DNA of 13,122 nt, from contig CAZQGJ010000023.1 of NCBI GenBank assembly GCA_964592905.1, positions 1-13,122 on the forward strand, read 5' to 3'. Position 1 is the stretch's first letter. Each line of letters opens with the position of its first letter. This document shows, piece by piece, positions 1-7,225 of the stretch. Position numbers and translations under genes: made by a program. Below the pieces are notes generated by a model. It had not been told where the DNA came from. It searched no databases and worked only from the letters and a program-made list of their open reading frames with translations. This DNA is from CAZQGJ01 sp964592905 (lineage in GTDB: Bacteria; Patescibacteriota; UBA1384; CAYGGE01).

Positions 1-1
1 C

Positions 2-541
2 GAGCCAAACGATGGCCTCCATCATGTTAAAACTCAGACCATCGTCTCGACGCGCAAAGCTACGCTCTTAGTTAAATCGGGCGTCACGACGAAACTAACG
101 GCGCTTTATGGACTGAAGACCAAGCCGTATGTTGTACTTAATAAGTTCGCCGTCGATGCTACCGGCAAAGTCATTCGGGTTATCTATCCAGGTCAATCGT
201 TTAGGTATCTCATCCGTTACGAGAATACCTCTGAGGGCACGGCTAAAAACGTCATCATCAAAGATGTTATTCCAGCTCAGTTTGGCCTCGCTGATAGCTA
301 TCTCGATACTACCGAAAATCTTCAGGCCACGACTGATAGCCAGGGTCGAACCGTCTTGAGCTACACGATTGGCGATCTGGTCAAGGGCCAAAAGGGGAGT
401 CTAACGATTCCAGTCTCACTGCGTGCTGATGCCTTTGGTTCGCCTGATCAAATCGGTAGCTATCTCTCTGCCAATCAACCACCCAACCCTCTGACCACTC
501 AAACCTCACCGGCCCCGACGGCTAGCGGTAAGTTGCAATAG
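2..541 (+). CDS. C-terminal part of a DUF11-like surface protein (5' end outside window)
   Basis: The frame is open from the left edge to TAG at 539-541, giving 179 residues without a start, so the gene begins upstream. The segment reading 'YPGQSFRYLIRYENTS' followed by 'AKNVIIKDVIP' has the pattern of a DUF11/conserved-repeat Ig-like domain (a long beta strand, 'Y.N....A.NV.I.D..P'), a building block of extracellular adhesins and stalk proteins. The end is a Pro/Thr/Ser/Ala-rich tail with no visible membrane anchor or sorting signal. The next gene starts 12 nt downstream, and its ribosome binding site overlaps this stop codon, so this is the first visible gene of a surface-protein operon. 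The domain call is inferred from pattern; the upstream part could hold further repeats or other domains. Confidence 0.72.
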   Translation, partial: EPNDGLHHVKTQTIVSTRKATLLVKSGVTTKLTALYGLKTKPYVVLNKFAVDATGKVIRVIYPGQSFRYLIRYENTSEGTAKNVIIKDVIPAQFGLADSYLDTTENLQATTDSQGRTVLSYTIGDLVKGQKGSLTIPVSLRADAFGSPDQIGSYLSANQPPNPLTTQTSPAPTASGKLQ

Positions 542-553
542 GATGATGATAAG

Positions 554-1285
554 ATGACACGTTCAGAACGCCTCCGCTTAGTTACTTGGTTGATTGTTCT
601 AGCTTTGTTGATCGGTGCGGCTCTCTTTTTGAACCGCTTCCAGCGACAGGGTGGCGCCTCGGCCGATATCCTGGGCACGATCGCCAATCAAGCCGTGGCT
701 ATCTATCAGTCTGATGATGGCACCTCCGAGAGCGTCCTTTCGGATATTAGTACCTTGACTGTCGCTTCGGGTAGTAGCACCGCCACCATTAACTACAAGC
801 TCGAAGGCCGACAGGATCTAACCATCGCCGGTGTTTTGCAGCTCTTCCGAGCCGAGGCCGACTCGCCGCTCTTGACCCTCAAAAATCTCAAGGCCAGTAA
901 CGGTAGTTTAATCAAGAAATTGGCTAATCTACCTAACGGTAGCTACGACTTTACCTTTAAACCGAACTGCTTTATTAGCCAAACCTTGACCAACGTTCCG
1001 TTCAATAACGGTCAGGGGACTAAGGTTAGCTTCACTACACCTTTCCTCTACGGGGACCTTAACGGCAACGATGGCGATCGTGGGGATAACGTTATCAACA
1101 GCCTCGATTACGCCGTCTTGTTGCAGCTGTTTAATTCCGAGGTCGCGAGCTGTGTCGATGCCAATACCGACCTGGTGATTAATACGCTCGATCTTTCGGC
1201 GCTACTAGCTAACTTCGGTGTTAGCGGTCAGCGCTACTCGCTAGATGCCGTCAACGCCCTCGATACAACTGCCCCAACTTTGTAA
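554..1285 (+). CDS. Membrane-anchored protein with C-terminal dockerin-like Ca2+-binding pair
   Basis: A protein of 243 residues with an uncleaved-looking N-terminal membrane segment (about 9-26, after basic MTRSERLRLR-like residues), a beta-rich middle (about 60-165) and two dockerin-type calcium loops. The first is at about 167-190 ('GDLNGNDGD' then 'INSLDYAVLL') and the second at about 201-221 ('VDANTDLVINTLDLSALL'). Paired Asp/Asn loops followed by a helix are the hallmark of type I dockerins, which bind cohesin domains; two cohesin-like genes follow directly. C139 and C200 are the only cysteines and could pair outside the cell. ATG 554 has AGGA at 540-543, overlapping the previous stop. 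The first loop has extra residues compared with the canonical 12-residue loop. Dockerin assignment is by motif; binding to the neighbouring cohesins is inferred. Confidence 0.78.
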   Translation: MTRSERLRLVTWLIVLALLIGAALFLNRFQRQGGASADILGTIANQAVAIYQSDDGTSESVLSDISTLTVASGSSTATINYKLEGRQDLTIAGVLQLFRAEADSPLLTLKNLKASNGSLIKKLANLPNGSYDFTFKPNCFISQTLTNVPFNNGQGTKVSFTTPFLYGDLNGNDGDRGDNVINSLDYAVLLQLFNSEVASCVDANTDLVINTLDLSALLANFGVSGQRYSLDAVNALDTTAPTL

Positions 1286-1291
1286 GGATAG

Positions 1292-1888
1292 ATGATGCTC
1301 AGACAGTTTAAATTAGGATTAACTCTGGCCGGCCTCGCTATCGTCGGCGCCTTGACCTTTGGTGTGGCGACCAAAAATAGTAATGGAATCCTGAACAACT
1401 CACGTAGTGTTGTTTCGGCCGATGTGCCTGTCGGTAACGCCGCGATCCAAGTCGGCTCGAACAAGATTCTAACTCAAGTTGGTCAAACTATCAGCGTCCC
1501 GGTGACTCTAGAGCTCGGACAGGAGCGGGCGGTCGGGCTAGACCTGTTCATTAACTACGATCCGACCTACTTGACATTGGTTGATGCGGATACAGCTAAA
1601 GAGGGCATCCAGATTAAAACCAGTTCACCGTTTGGTCTCGAAGTCGTTAACTCTGTCAACCCTGCGATCGGTCAGATTAATTACTCATCAGTTATGGCGG
1701 CCGGCAGTTCACCGGTCAGCGGCACTCAAGTCGTAGCCACGCTCGAGTTTAAAGCCGAATTGGCCGGTCAAACTAATATCTTACCGAAGTTCAAACTGGG
1801 CAGTACCACCGATACTAACGTCGCCAACGCCAACGGCCGTGATTTACTTTCTCGGGCTAGTGGCATCGCTATCGTCATTAATCAGTAA
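1292..1888 (+). CDS. Membrane-anchored cohesin-domain protein
   Basis: A protein of 198 residues. An N-terminal hydrophobic segment (about 7-25) anchors or exports it. Residues about 50-197 read as one cohesin-like beta sandwich: 'VGQTISVPVTL' (63-73), 'VGLDLFINYDPTYLTLVDA' (81-99), a middle loop, 'GTQVVATLEFKAELAG' (144-159) and a final strand near 190-197. Cohesins bind dockerins and carry extracellular assemblies such as cellulosomes. The gene starts 6 nt after the dockerin-like gene, with AAGGA at 1284-1288 overlapping that stop; a second ATG follows immediately at 1295. There is no C-terminal sorting signal, so attachment would be through the N-terminal segment. Related cohesin-fold modules also occur in non-cellulosomal surface proteins, so the role in sugar degradation is not implied. 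Confidence 0.8.
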   Translation: MMLRQFKLGLTLAGLAIVGALTFGVATKNSNGILNNSRSVVSADVPVGNAAIQVGSNKILTQVGQTISVPVTLELGQERAVGLDLFINYDPTYLTLVDADTAKEGIQIKTSSPFGLEVVNSVNPAIGQINYSSVMAAGSSPVSGTQVVATLEFKAELAGQTNILPKFKLGSTTDTNVANANGRDLLSRASGIAIVINQ

Positions 1889-1902
1889 GTTAAAGGATCA
1901 GG

Positions 1903-2775
1903 ATGGGGCAGTATAACTTAATCTCTAAATATGGTCGCTGGTCATTGTTACTGATCGGTTTGGTGCCAAACTTGGCCTTGGCAGCGACGCTGTCGCTCTC
2001 GCCATCGACCTCGACGGTTAATGTTGGTGACAAGCTTAATGTTGCGATCATTTTGAACACCGATAGTCAGACTATCTCGGGCGTGGACGCCAAGCTTCGT
2101 TTTGACAAGGCCGTTTTTGCCGTTGAAGATAGCAGTAGCTCACAAACTGGCGTTCAGATTCAGGCCGGAACCTTGCTCTCGACGGTAGCCTTTAACTCGG
2201 TCAGTAATAGCGACGGCACGATCAGCTTTTCGGCAGCCAAAACCGGCGGTTCGTCGGGCTATACCGGCACCGGCACTCTGGCAACGATAACCTTACGGGC
2301 CTTGACCGCCTCGACCGGTAGTCCGGTTACCTTTGATTTTACCTCGGGATCAACGACTGATTCCAATATCTCGACCGGTACCAGCGATGTTTTGACCGCT
2401 GTCACTAACGGTAACTATGTGGTTAATACAGCTGGCACCAGTAGCACGACGACTAGCTCTTCATCGACCTCAACGACGACTAGTACGACTAGCTCGCCAA
2501 CGGCCGGCTCGACCACAACTACCTCGACTGATACTAGCGGTAGCGGCACCGTATCGAGCGATGGCTCGGCGGCAACTACTGATGCCAACGGGGACGGCGT
2601 TGTCGATGCGGCTGACCTAGCCGGTGCGGCCGGACAGGCCGGCACCGATGGCCAAGGCGGTAGTGAAGAGGTAGCCAACACTGGCCTTAATCTAACTACC
2701 TCTCTCTGGCTGACTATTATCGCCTTGGTGGCAGGCATCTGGCTACTAAAACCTCAAGCTCGTAAAGGTCGTTAA
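1903..2775 (+). CDS. Secreted cohesin / Ser-Thr linker / EF-hand protein with VANTG sorting signal
   Basis: A protein of 290 residues. Domains in order: signal peptide 1-28 (ends 'NLALAA'); cohesin-like domain about 29-175 ('VNVGDKLNVAIILNT', 'ISGVDAKLRFDKAVFAVED', 'GTGTLATITLRA'); a Ser/Thr-dominated linker about 177-225, typical of glycosylated stalks; one dockerin/EF-hand calcium loop, D227-x-N229-x-D231-x-V233-x-D235-x-x-D238; then a cell-wall sorting-like end made of VANTG (257-261), a hydrophobic segment (about 265-282) and a basic tail 'KPQARKGR'. The sorting motif differs from LPxTG and is closer to the LAxTG type cut by class E sortases. RBS AAAGGA lies at 1892-1897. The sortase gene begins on the last base of this gene's stop codon, which strongly suggests this protein is its substrate. 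Only half of a dockerin is present, so this may be a calcium-stabilised spacer. Confidence 0.82.
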   Translation: MGQYNLISKYGRWSLLLIGLVPNLALAATLSLSPSTSTVNVGDKLNVAIILNTDSQTISGVDAKLRFDKAVFAVEDSSSSQTGVQIQAGTLLSTVAFNSVSNSDGTISFSAAKTGGSSGYTGTGTLATITLRALTASTGSPVTFDFTSGSTTDSNISTGTSDVLTAVTNGNYVVNTAGTSSTTTSSSSTSTTTSTTSSPTAGSTTTTSTDTSGSGTVSSDGSAATTDANGDGVVDAADLAGAAGQAGTDGQGGSEEVANTGLNLTTSLWLTIIALVAGIWLLKPQARKGR

Positions 2776-3461
2776 TGGCCTGGCCGCTCTCGGCTTGGTC
2801 GCAGTGGCAACCGAGACAGTTCATCGGACTGGCTCTAATCGGTGTTTTTATCTATCTCTCGGCGACAGTTTGGTGGCCTTTGGCCCGTACCTATTATCGG
2901 TTGACGGCGGTAACCTTTCGGCCAACGATTCAAGCCGAACAGGCAGCGGCTAGCCTCAAGCACGATACGCCAGTCAGTCAAAGCTTATTAAAAGAAAATC
3001 GGCTGATTATTCGCAGCCAACACGGTTTTCAGGTTGATGCCCCAATCATTCTCGGGCAGAGCGATGATGATTTACTCAAGGGTGCGGGCTTAGATCCGCA
3101 GTCGGTTGCGCCCGGACAGGTAGGGCGGAGCGTTATCTCGGCTCATAGCTTTATACCTCGGCGTTCCGCTTACGCGACGCTCTTTTTTGCCCTGGATCGC
3201 TTGCAAGTCGGCGACTATATTGACACCTACTATCGGGGTCAACACGCCCGTTATCAGGTTTATGCTACTTGGCTCAAGTCGAAAGACCAGGCTTTGAGCG
3301 AGCTGACCGCTACCACTGAACCGATTTTGACCCTTTATACCTGTAGTCCAGTTTATACCAGTAAACAGCGACGGGGGATTCATGCCAAACTAGATCAGTC
3401 GGCTCGTCTGGAATCGGCTTCGAGTAGCTTGGAAACGCTCTCGGCGACTTGGTTTAATTAA
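2775..3461 (+). CDS. Sortase (class D/E-like transpeptidase)
   Basis: A protein of 228 residues. A membrane segment at about 17-35 is followed by a short linker and a sortase beta barrel. Catalytic residues are recognisable: His124 ('VISAHSF'), Cys190 in 'LTLYTCSP' (family pattern TLxTC) and Arg199/Arg200 before 'GIHAKL'. Sortases cut a sorting motif between Thr and Gly and join the protein to an acceptor on the cell envelope. The gene overlaps the upstream gene by one base (TAATG), with AAAGG at 2764-2768, so translation is probably coupled to that of the VANTG protein. The sequence around the histidine is divergent (no GH pair). The exact class is uncertain, and the envelope acceptor in a CPR cell is unknown. 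Confidence 0.88.
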   Translation: MAWPLSAWSQWQPRQFIGLALIGVFIYLSATVWWPLARTYYRLTAVTFRPTIQAEQAAASLKHDTPVSQSLLKENRLIIRSQHGFQVDAPIILGQSDDDLLKGAGLDPQSVAPGQVGRSVISAHSFIPRRSAYATLFFALDRLQVGDYIDTYYRGQHARYQVYATWLKSKDQALSELTATTEPILTLYTCSPVYTSKQRRGIHAKLDQSARLESASSSLETLSATWFN

Positions 3462-3577
3462 GAGCTTATTGCTTTGGTCTGGCTGGTAATGATGAAATAT
3501 GTGAGAAAATAAACTTGCCTCTAGCAGATAGGCTGGATGGAGACAGAGTTAATCCGACAAAAACTAGCGACAAAAAA

Positions 3578-4363
3578 ATGAAATATTATTTAAATTTAAA
3601 GCTTTATCCCCAAGCGAGTGACCTGATTCTGTTAGGTCAGGGCTATCTGCAACTTTTAAAGCAGTATCCCGAGCTTGAACTGACGGTGGCGCCACCGGTG
3701 GTTTGGTTGGCGAGCGTTGGTCAGGCCTGGCGTGGTCAGAGCTCGGCCCATCGACGATTGCATTTAATGTCTCAAGCCTTGGATCCGTTAACCGAGGCCG
3801 ATCAGTTTGGCGCGGCGACCGGCGCGATTAGCGCCGGTCAGTTGGCTGGTTTGGCTCAAGCGGTTTTGATCGGCCATTCCGAGAGTCGGGCCCGTCACCC
3901 CGGGCAGAGTCAACCAGAGCGGCTTGGCTTGGCTATAAGGCAGGCGTTGAAAGCCGGCTTGGAGCCAGTTTACTGTCTAGGCGAGGCGAAACCGCCGGCT
4001 TGGCAGCGGGCTGACTTTGAGCCCGAAACCCATCTTTATCAACAGCTAAACGAGCTGGAACAGCTGCGCAATCAGATCGACCTCAACCAAGTGGTTATCG
4101 CTTACGAGCCAATCTTTGCGATTAGCGGCAGTAACCGGTCAGCCACTCCGATTGAATCGGCCTATCTGGCCGAGGTGATGACGGTGATGCAACGAGATTT
4201 TACGGCCAAGGCCTGGCTCTATGGCGGCAGCGTCAAGGCGGCGCAGGCCGCAGAGTTGGCCTCGACTGGCATCGATGGTTTCTTGATCGGCAGCGCCTCT
4301 CTTAAGCTAGCCGAGCTGACGGCGATTATCCAGAATGCTGAATCGGTGGCCGCTCATCAGTAG
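3578..4363 (+). CDS. tpiA: Triosephosphate isomerase (divergent)
   Basis: Interconverts dihydroxyacetone phosphate and glyceraldehyde 3-phosphate in glycolysis (cytoplasm). The start at ATG 3578 gives 261 residues, the usual family length, and places 'LNLKL' (Lys8, matching the active-site lysine of NWKMN) near the N-terminus. A longer frame from TTG 3515 would add 21 residues unlike the family. Other landmarks: 'VLIGHSESR' with electrophile His100 and Glu102, 'VIAYEPIFAISGS' with catalytic base Glu177 and phosphate loop 6, 'YGGSVK' (215-220) and 'GIDGFLIGSASL'. The sequence is divergent: the first motif lacks the Trp and Met, and loop 6 differs from the common AIGTG. No clear Shine-Dalgarno precedes ATG 3578. 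The gene lies between the surface operon and rny, probably as its own unit. All catalytic residues are present, so activity is likely. Confidence 0.85.
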   Translation: MKYYLNLKLYPQASDLILLGQGYLQLLKQYPELELTVAPPVVWLASVGQAWRGQSSAHRRLHLMSQALDPLTEADQFGAATGAISAGQLAGLAQAVLIGHSESRARHPGQSQPERLGLAIRQALKAGLEPVYCLGEAKPPAWQRADFEPETHLYQQLNELEQLRNQIDLNQVVIAYEPIFAISGSNRSATPIESAYLAEVMTVMQRDFTAKAWLYGGSVKAAQAAELASTGIDGFLIGSASLKLAELTAIIQNAESVAAHQ

Positions 4364-4371
4364 CCACGCAA

Positions 4372-4394
4372 GCCAGGCTCTGACTGGTATTTTT
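4372..4394 (+). terminator. Possible weak intrinsic terminator after tpiA
   Basis: GCCAG (4372-4376) and CTGGT (4384-4388) can pair with a 7-nt loop and are followed by ATTTTT. The stem has only five pairs, one of them G-U, so this is a weak candidate. Its position, just after the tpiA stop and before a 200-bp leader region, fits transcription end. Confidence 0.4.
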
Positions 4395-4407
4395 GTCAAA
4401 ACTAGCC

Positions 4408-4427
4408 TATACTTCTAGTTAGAAGTA
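4408..4427 (+). promoter_or_regulatory. Putative rny promoter -10 with overlapping palindrome
   Basis: TATACT at 4408-4413 resembles a -10 box; the best -35 at 18 bp (CTGGTA, 4384-4389) is poor. An 18-bp inverted repeat, TACTTCTA-GT-TAGAAGTA (4410-4427), overlaps the -10 and the expected start site, the usual position of a repressor operator; as RNA it would form a short hairpin. The 174 nt from here to the rny start contain no gene and only short hairpins, such as CTCG-TAA-CGAG just before the ribosome binding site. Confidence 0.35.
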
Positions 4428-4568
4428 GCCGATGTCAACGAAAATTTTTACTAACTTTAATCACACATTCACTGGCCAGCAGTTATCCGGAGGCCTGGTT
4501 AGTCGAGCTTAGTTTTAAAAAATCGTTCAGACATCCCTGGCTACTCGTAACGAGCGAAAGGATGCAAC

Positions 4569-6053
4569 GTGCAAATTGTTTATTATATCTTAACCGTCGC
4601 AGTCGGTTTAGCCGGTGGTTTCTGGGGCCGTCGATTCTGGCAGGCCCGTGCCGAGGCAGCTAACGCCGCTAAAGGTGATCAACTAATCGCCAAGGCTAAG
4701 GCCGAGGCCGACAAGATCATCCAAGAGGCTAAGCAGACCGAGATCGGTCAGCGACAGCGCCTTGATGAGCTAGAGAAAAAGTATCTCGCCCGCGAGTCAG
4801 CCCTCGATAAACGCTTCGATAACCTCGAAAGCGAACGGTCTAATCTTGATCGCCGACAACAGGCTTTAAGCGCTCAACAGGATCGCCTCAAGCAGTTAGC
4901 CGAGGAACGGCTAGCCGAGCTAGAAAAGGTGGCCAACCTCAAACGCGACGAGGCCAAACAGCAGCTGATCGAACAGATCGAGCGCGATTATCAGAGCGAT
5001 TTAGTCAAGAAGATCAAAGAGTCTAAAGAGGCCTTGCAGGACGAATCGGAAAAGCTCGCCCGTAAGATCCTCTCGACAGTTATTCAGCGACTGGCCAGCG
5101 AACATACGGCCGAGTACGTCACTTCGGCAGTTCAAATTCCGAACGAAGAGATGAAGGGCCGGATCATTGGTAAAGAAGGCCGCAATATTCAACAGTTCGA
5201 AAAGGTGACCGGAGTCGATCTAATGATCGATGAGACGCCTGACGCTGTCACTCTCTCGTGCTTCGATCCAACCCGACGCTATGTGGCCAAGGTGACGCTC
5301 GAACGGTTGGTCGCCGATGGGCGAATCAACGCTAACTCAATTGAAGATACCTTTAACAAGGTCACCGAAGAGGTCAATAAAGAGATGAAAGAGGCCGGCG
5401 AGGCAGCTGCTTACGAAGCGGGTGTGCCTGGTCTGCATTTGGATGTCCTGAAAATCTTGGGTCGACTGAAGTTTCGAACTAGTTACGGTCAGAACGTCTT
5501 GCGGCATAGCGTCGAAATGGCGCATATTGCCGGCATGCTGGCCGCTGAGCTAGGGGCCGATGTGGCTATCTGTAAAAAAGCCGCCCTGATGCACGATATT
5601 GGCAAGGCGCTTGACCACGATATTCCCGGCGCCCATCACCATATCTCGATGGATATCGCTCGCAAGTACGGGATGAGCGAGATCGTCATTAACGCCATCG
5701 GAGCGCATCACGACGACATTGAGCCTAAATCGGTCGAGGCGATTATCGTCAAGGCCGCCGACGCCATTAGCGGCGCCCGACCGGGAGCCCGTCGCGATAG
5801 TTTCGAGAGCTATGTTAAACGCTTAACTGAATTAGAGAACATCGCCAATAGCTTCAAGGGTGTGGCCAAAAGCTTTGCCATTCAGGCTGGCCGCGAGGTT
5901 CGCATCATCGTTCGACCGGAGCAGGTCGATGATTATCAGGCGCTCAAACTGGCCCGCGAGATCGCCTCTAAGATCGAGGCCGATATGCAGTATCCGGGGA
6001 CGATTAAAGTTAATGTTATTCGTGAAACTCGAGCGATTGAGTTCGCTAAATAG
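4569..6053 (+). CDS. rny: Ribonuclease Y
   Basis: Membrane-anchored endoribonuclease that starts mRNA decay, cutting single-stranded RNA in AU-rich places. A protein of 494 residues with the full family architecture: membrane segment about 4-22, long charged coiled coil about 25-185, KH RNA-binding domain with the invariant 'GRIIGKEG' (197-204) and 'DLMIDETPDAVTLS', then an HD domain with His313 ('LRHSVEMAHI'), His342-Asp343 in 'ALMHDIGKA', 'HHH' (356-358), 'GAHHDD' (378-383) and 'VKAADAISGARPGARR'. The start is GTG 4569, with AAAGGA at 4557-4562 six bases upstream; the nearby ATG at 4562 is out of frame. Length is close to the usual of about 510-520. The ymdB-like gene follows after 21 nt, a pairing also common in Firmicutes, so the two are probably co-transcribed. 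Confidence 0.97.
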   Translation: MQIVYYILTVAVGLAGGFWGRRFWQARAEAANAAKGDQLIAKAKAEADKIIQEAKQTEIGQRQRLDELEKKYLARESALDKRFDNLESERSNLDRRQQALSAQQDRLKQLAEERLAELEKVANLKRDEAKQQLIEQIERDYQSDLVKKIKESKEALQDESEKLARKILSTVIQRLASEHTAEYVTSAVQIPNEEMKGRIIGKEGRNIQQFEKVTGVDLMIDETPDAVTLSCFDPTRRYVAKVTLERLVADGRINANSIEDTFNKVTEEVNKEMKEAGEAAAYEAGVPGLHLDVLKILGRLKFRTSYGQNVLRHSVEMAHIAGMLAAELGADVAICKKAALMHDIGKALDHDIPGAHHHISMDIARKYGMSEIVINAIGAHHDDIEPKSVEAIIVKAADAISGARPGARRDSFESYVKRLTELENIANSFKGVAKSFAIQAGREVRIIVRPEQVDDYQALKLAREIASKIEADMQYPGTIKVNVIRETRAIEFAK

Positions 6054-6074
6054 CCACCTAGAAAGAGCAAGTTA

Positions 6075-6878
6075 ATGTTGGACCAGTCACAGCCAATTCG
6101 CATCCTCTTTTTTGGCGATATTGTCGGCCGACCGGGTCGCCGCGCCTTAAAGCAACGGCTGCCCGAGCTGAAAAGTCAATATCAACCCGACCTGATCTTG
6201 GCCAATGCCGAGAACGCCGCCTCGGGGGCTGGGTTAACGCCGGCTATCTACTATGAGCTCCGCGATCTTGGCCTCGATGCCCTGACCAGCGGCAATCATA
6301 TCTGGCGCCGCGACGAGATCTTTTCGCTCTTGGCCGACCCTAACGAACGACTGATCAGGCCGGCTAACTATCCAGCCAATGACCCGGGTCGCGGTTGGCT
6401 CGATTTGACGGTTCGAGGTCAAAAGCTCCGCCTAATTAATTTAATCGGTAACGTTCATGTTGGCCGTAATCAGTTGCCAGTCTTTCCGTTTGCCGACTCA
6501 CTATTAGCCGATCCAAATCGACCTAAGCTGACGCTGATTGATTTTCATGGCGAGGTGACGAGCGAGAAGATCGCCTTTGGCTACTATCTCGACGGTCAGG
6601 TTTCGGCCATCTTGGGTACGCACACTCACGTTCAGACTAACGATGCCCGAATCTTAGCTGGCGGTACCGCTTACCTGACCGACTTAGGAATGACCGGCCC
6701 GCTCGACGGTGTCCTCGGAGTTGATAAAGAGATTATTATTAAAGGTTTTCTCTCGGCTAAGTCGCAACAGCACGAAGTGGCCGAGGGTCGCAGTCAAATT
6801 AACGGCGTTTATTTAGAGCTCGACAGCGAGAGCGGCCGAGCCTTGAAAATTGAGCTGATTCACCAAGAGCTCGATTGA
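6075..6878 (+). CDS. ymdB: YmdB-family metallophosphoesterase
   Basis: TIGR00282/YmdB-type calcineurin-like phosphodiesterase of 267 residues (typical length about 260-270). Characterised members hydrolyse 2',3'-cyclic nucleotides and in Bacillus affect motility, biofilm and sporulation decisions. Metal-site motifs in order: 'FFGDIVGRPGR' (Asp15), 'ANAENAASG' (Glu46, Asn47), 'SGNHIWRRDEI' (Asn74, His75), 'LIRPANYP', 'IDFHGEVTSEK' (His158), 'LGTHTHVQTND' (His183, His185) and 'YLTDLGMTG'. The start is ATG 6075, preceded by a purine run (6060-6067) that is only a moderate ribosome binding site. It is second in the rny operon, which supports a shared role in RNA turnover (inference). Its stop is 6 nt from the stop of the convergent HU gene, with no terminator visible between them, so the two transcripts probably overlap at their 3' ends. 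Confidence 0.93.
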   Translation: MLDQSQPIRILFFGDIVGRPGRRALKQRLPELKSQYQPDLILANAENAASGAGLTPAIYYELRDLGLDALTSGNHIWRRDEIFSLLADPNERLIRPANYPANDPGRGWLDLTVRGQKLRLINLIGNVHVGRNQLPVFPFADSLLADPNRPKLTLIDFHGEVTSEKIAFGYYLDGQVSAILGTHTHVQTNDARILAGGTAYLTDLGMTGPLDGVLGVDKEIIIKGFLSAKSQQHEVAEGRSQINGVYLELDSESGRALKIELIHQELD

Positions 6879-6884
6879 CCTTGT

Positions 6885-7166
6885 TTATTTATTAGTTTCT
6901 AGCCGATGTTTGAGCTTGTCGCTCGGTTGAAACTTGATCATCTTTAAAGCCGGTAGCTCAATCGGTTGCTTAGTTTTAGGGTGTAAAGTGGCGCGTTGTT
7001 TGTGCAAGTGAGTACTAAAAGTGCCTAAACCGGCTAGGGTGATCTTTTCGCCCTTGACCAGATTTTCGGCTACTGTTTCAAATAATTTATCTATAAACTC
7101 CGAAGCGATCTGGGGATCGACCTGTGTTTGCTTGACCAGGGCCTTGGTGAGCTCGACTTTGTTCAT
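6885..7166 (-). CDS. hup: HU/IHF-family DNA-binding protein
   Basis: A nucleoid protein of 93 residues (family 90-99) that dimerises and bends DNA through two beta arms inserted in the minor groove. Visible features: N-terminal helices 'MNKVELTKALVKQT' and 'FIDKLFETVAENLVKGEKI', the hinge 'LAGLGTF' (family G-F/L-GTF), the arm with Pro64 in 'LHPKTKQPIELPA' (the Pro that intercalates in HU/IHF) and the closing 'IKFQPSDKLKHRL' strand and helix. The arm is basic and rich in His/Lys, and departs from the usual RNPQTG sequence. There is no ribosome binding site; an extended -10 box sits 6 nt before ATG, so the mRNA is predicted to be leaderless. Whether it acts as HU (general) or as a site-specific IHF-like protein cannot be told from sequence. 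Confidence 0.95.
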   Translation of the reverse strand: MNKVELTKALVKQTQVDPQIASEFIDKLFETVAENLVKGEKITLAGLGTFSTHLHKQRATLHPKTKQPIELPALKMIKFQPSDKLKHRLETNK

Positions 7167-7172
7167 GTCTTT

Positions 7173-7181
7173 AGTATAGCA
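7173..7181 (-). promoter_or_regulatory. Extended -10 promoter of HU (leaderless)
   Basis: On the - strand the sequence reads TGC-TATACT-AAAGAC-ATG: an extended -10 (TGn plus 5/6 TATAAT) exactly 6 nt before the start codon. With the usual 6-7 nt between -10 and start site, transcription would begin at the A or T of the ATG. The -35 is weak (TTATCG at 18 bp), as is common for extended -10 promoters. Confidence 0.62.
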
Positions 7182-7225
7182 AAATACAATGAAGACCGAT
7201 AAGCTAGATTTAATAAGGAAGCTAC

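Noticed and set aside
2430..2560. Repetitive acgact/tcgact DNA suggesting a microsatellite or CRISPR-like repeat
   Set aside because: It encodes the Ser/Thr linker in frame; repeats are irregular and short, as expected of low-complexity coding sequence.
3515..3577. 21-residue N-terminal extension of tpiA from TTG 3515
   Set aside because: The added residues do not resemble the family, whose active-site lysine lies close to the N-terminus, as it does from ATG 3578.
3462..3577. Promoter for tpiA between sortase and tpiA
   Set aside because: Several AT-rich boxes exist but none has an acceptable -35/-10 pair or extended -10, so no call was made.
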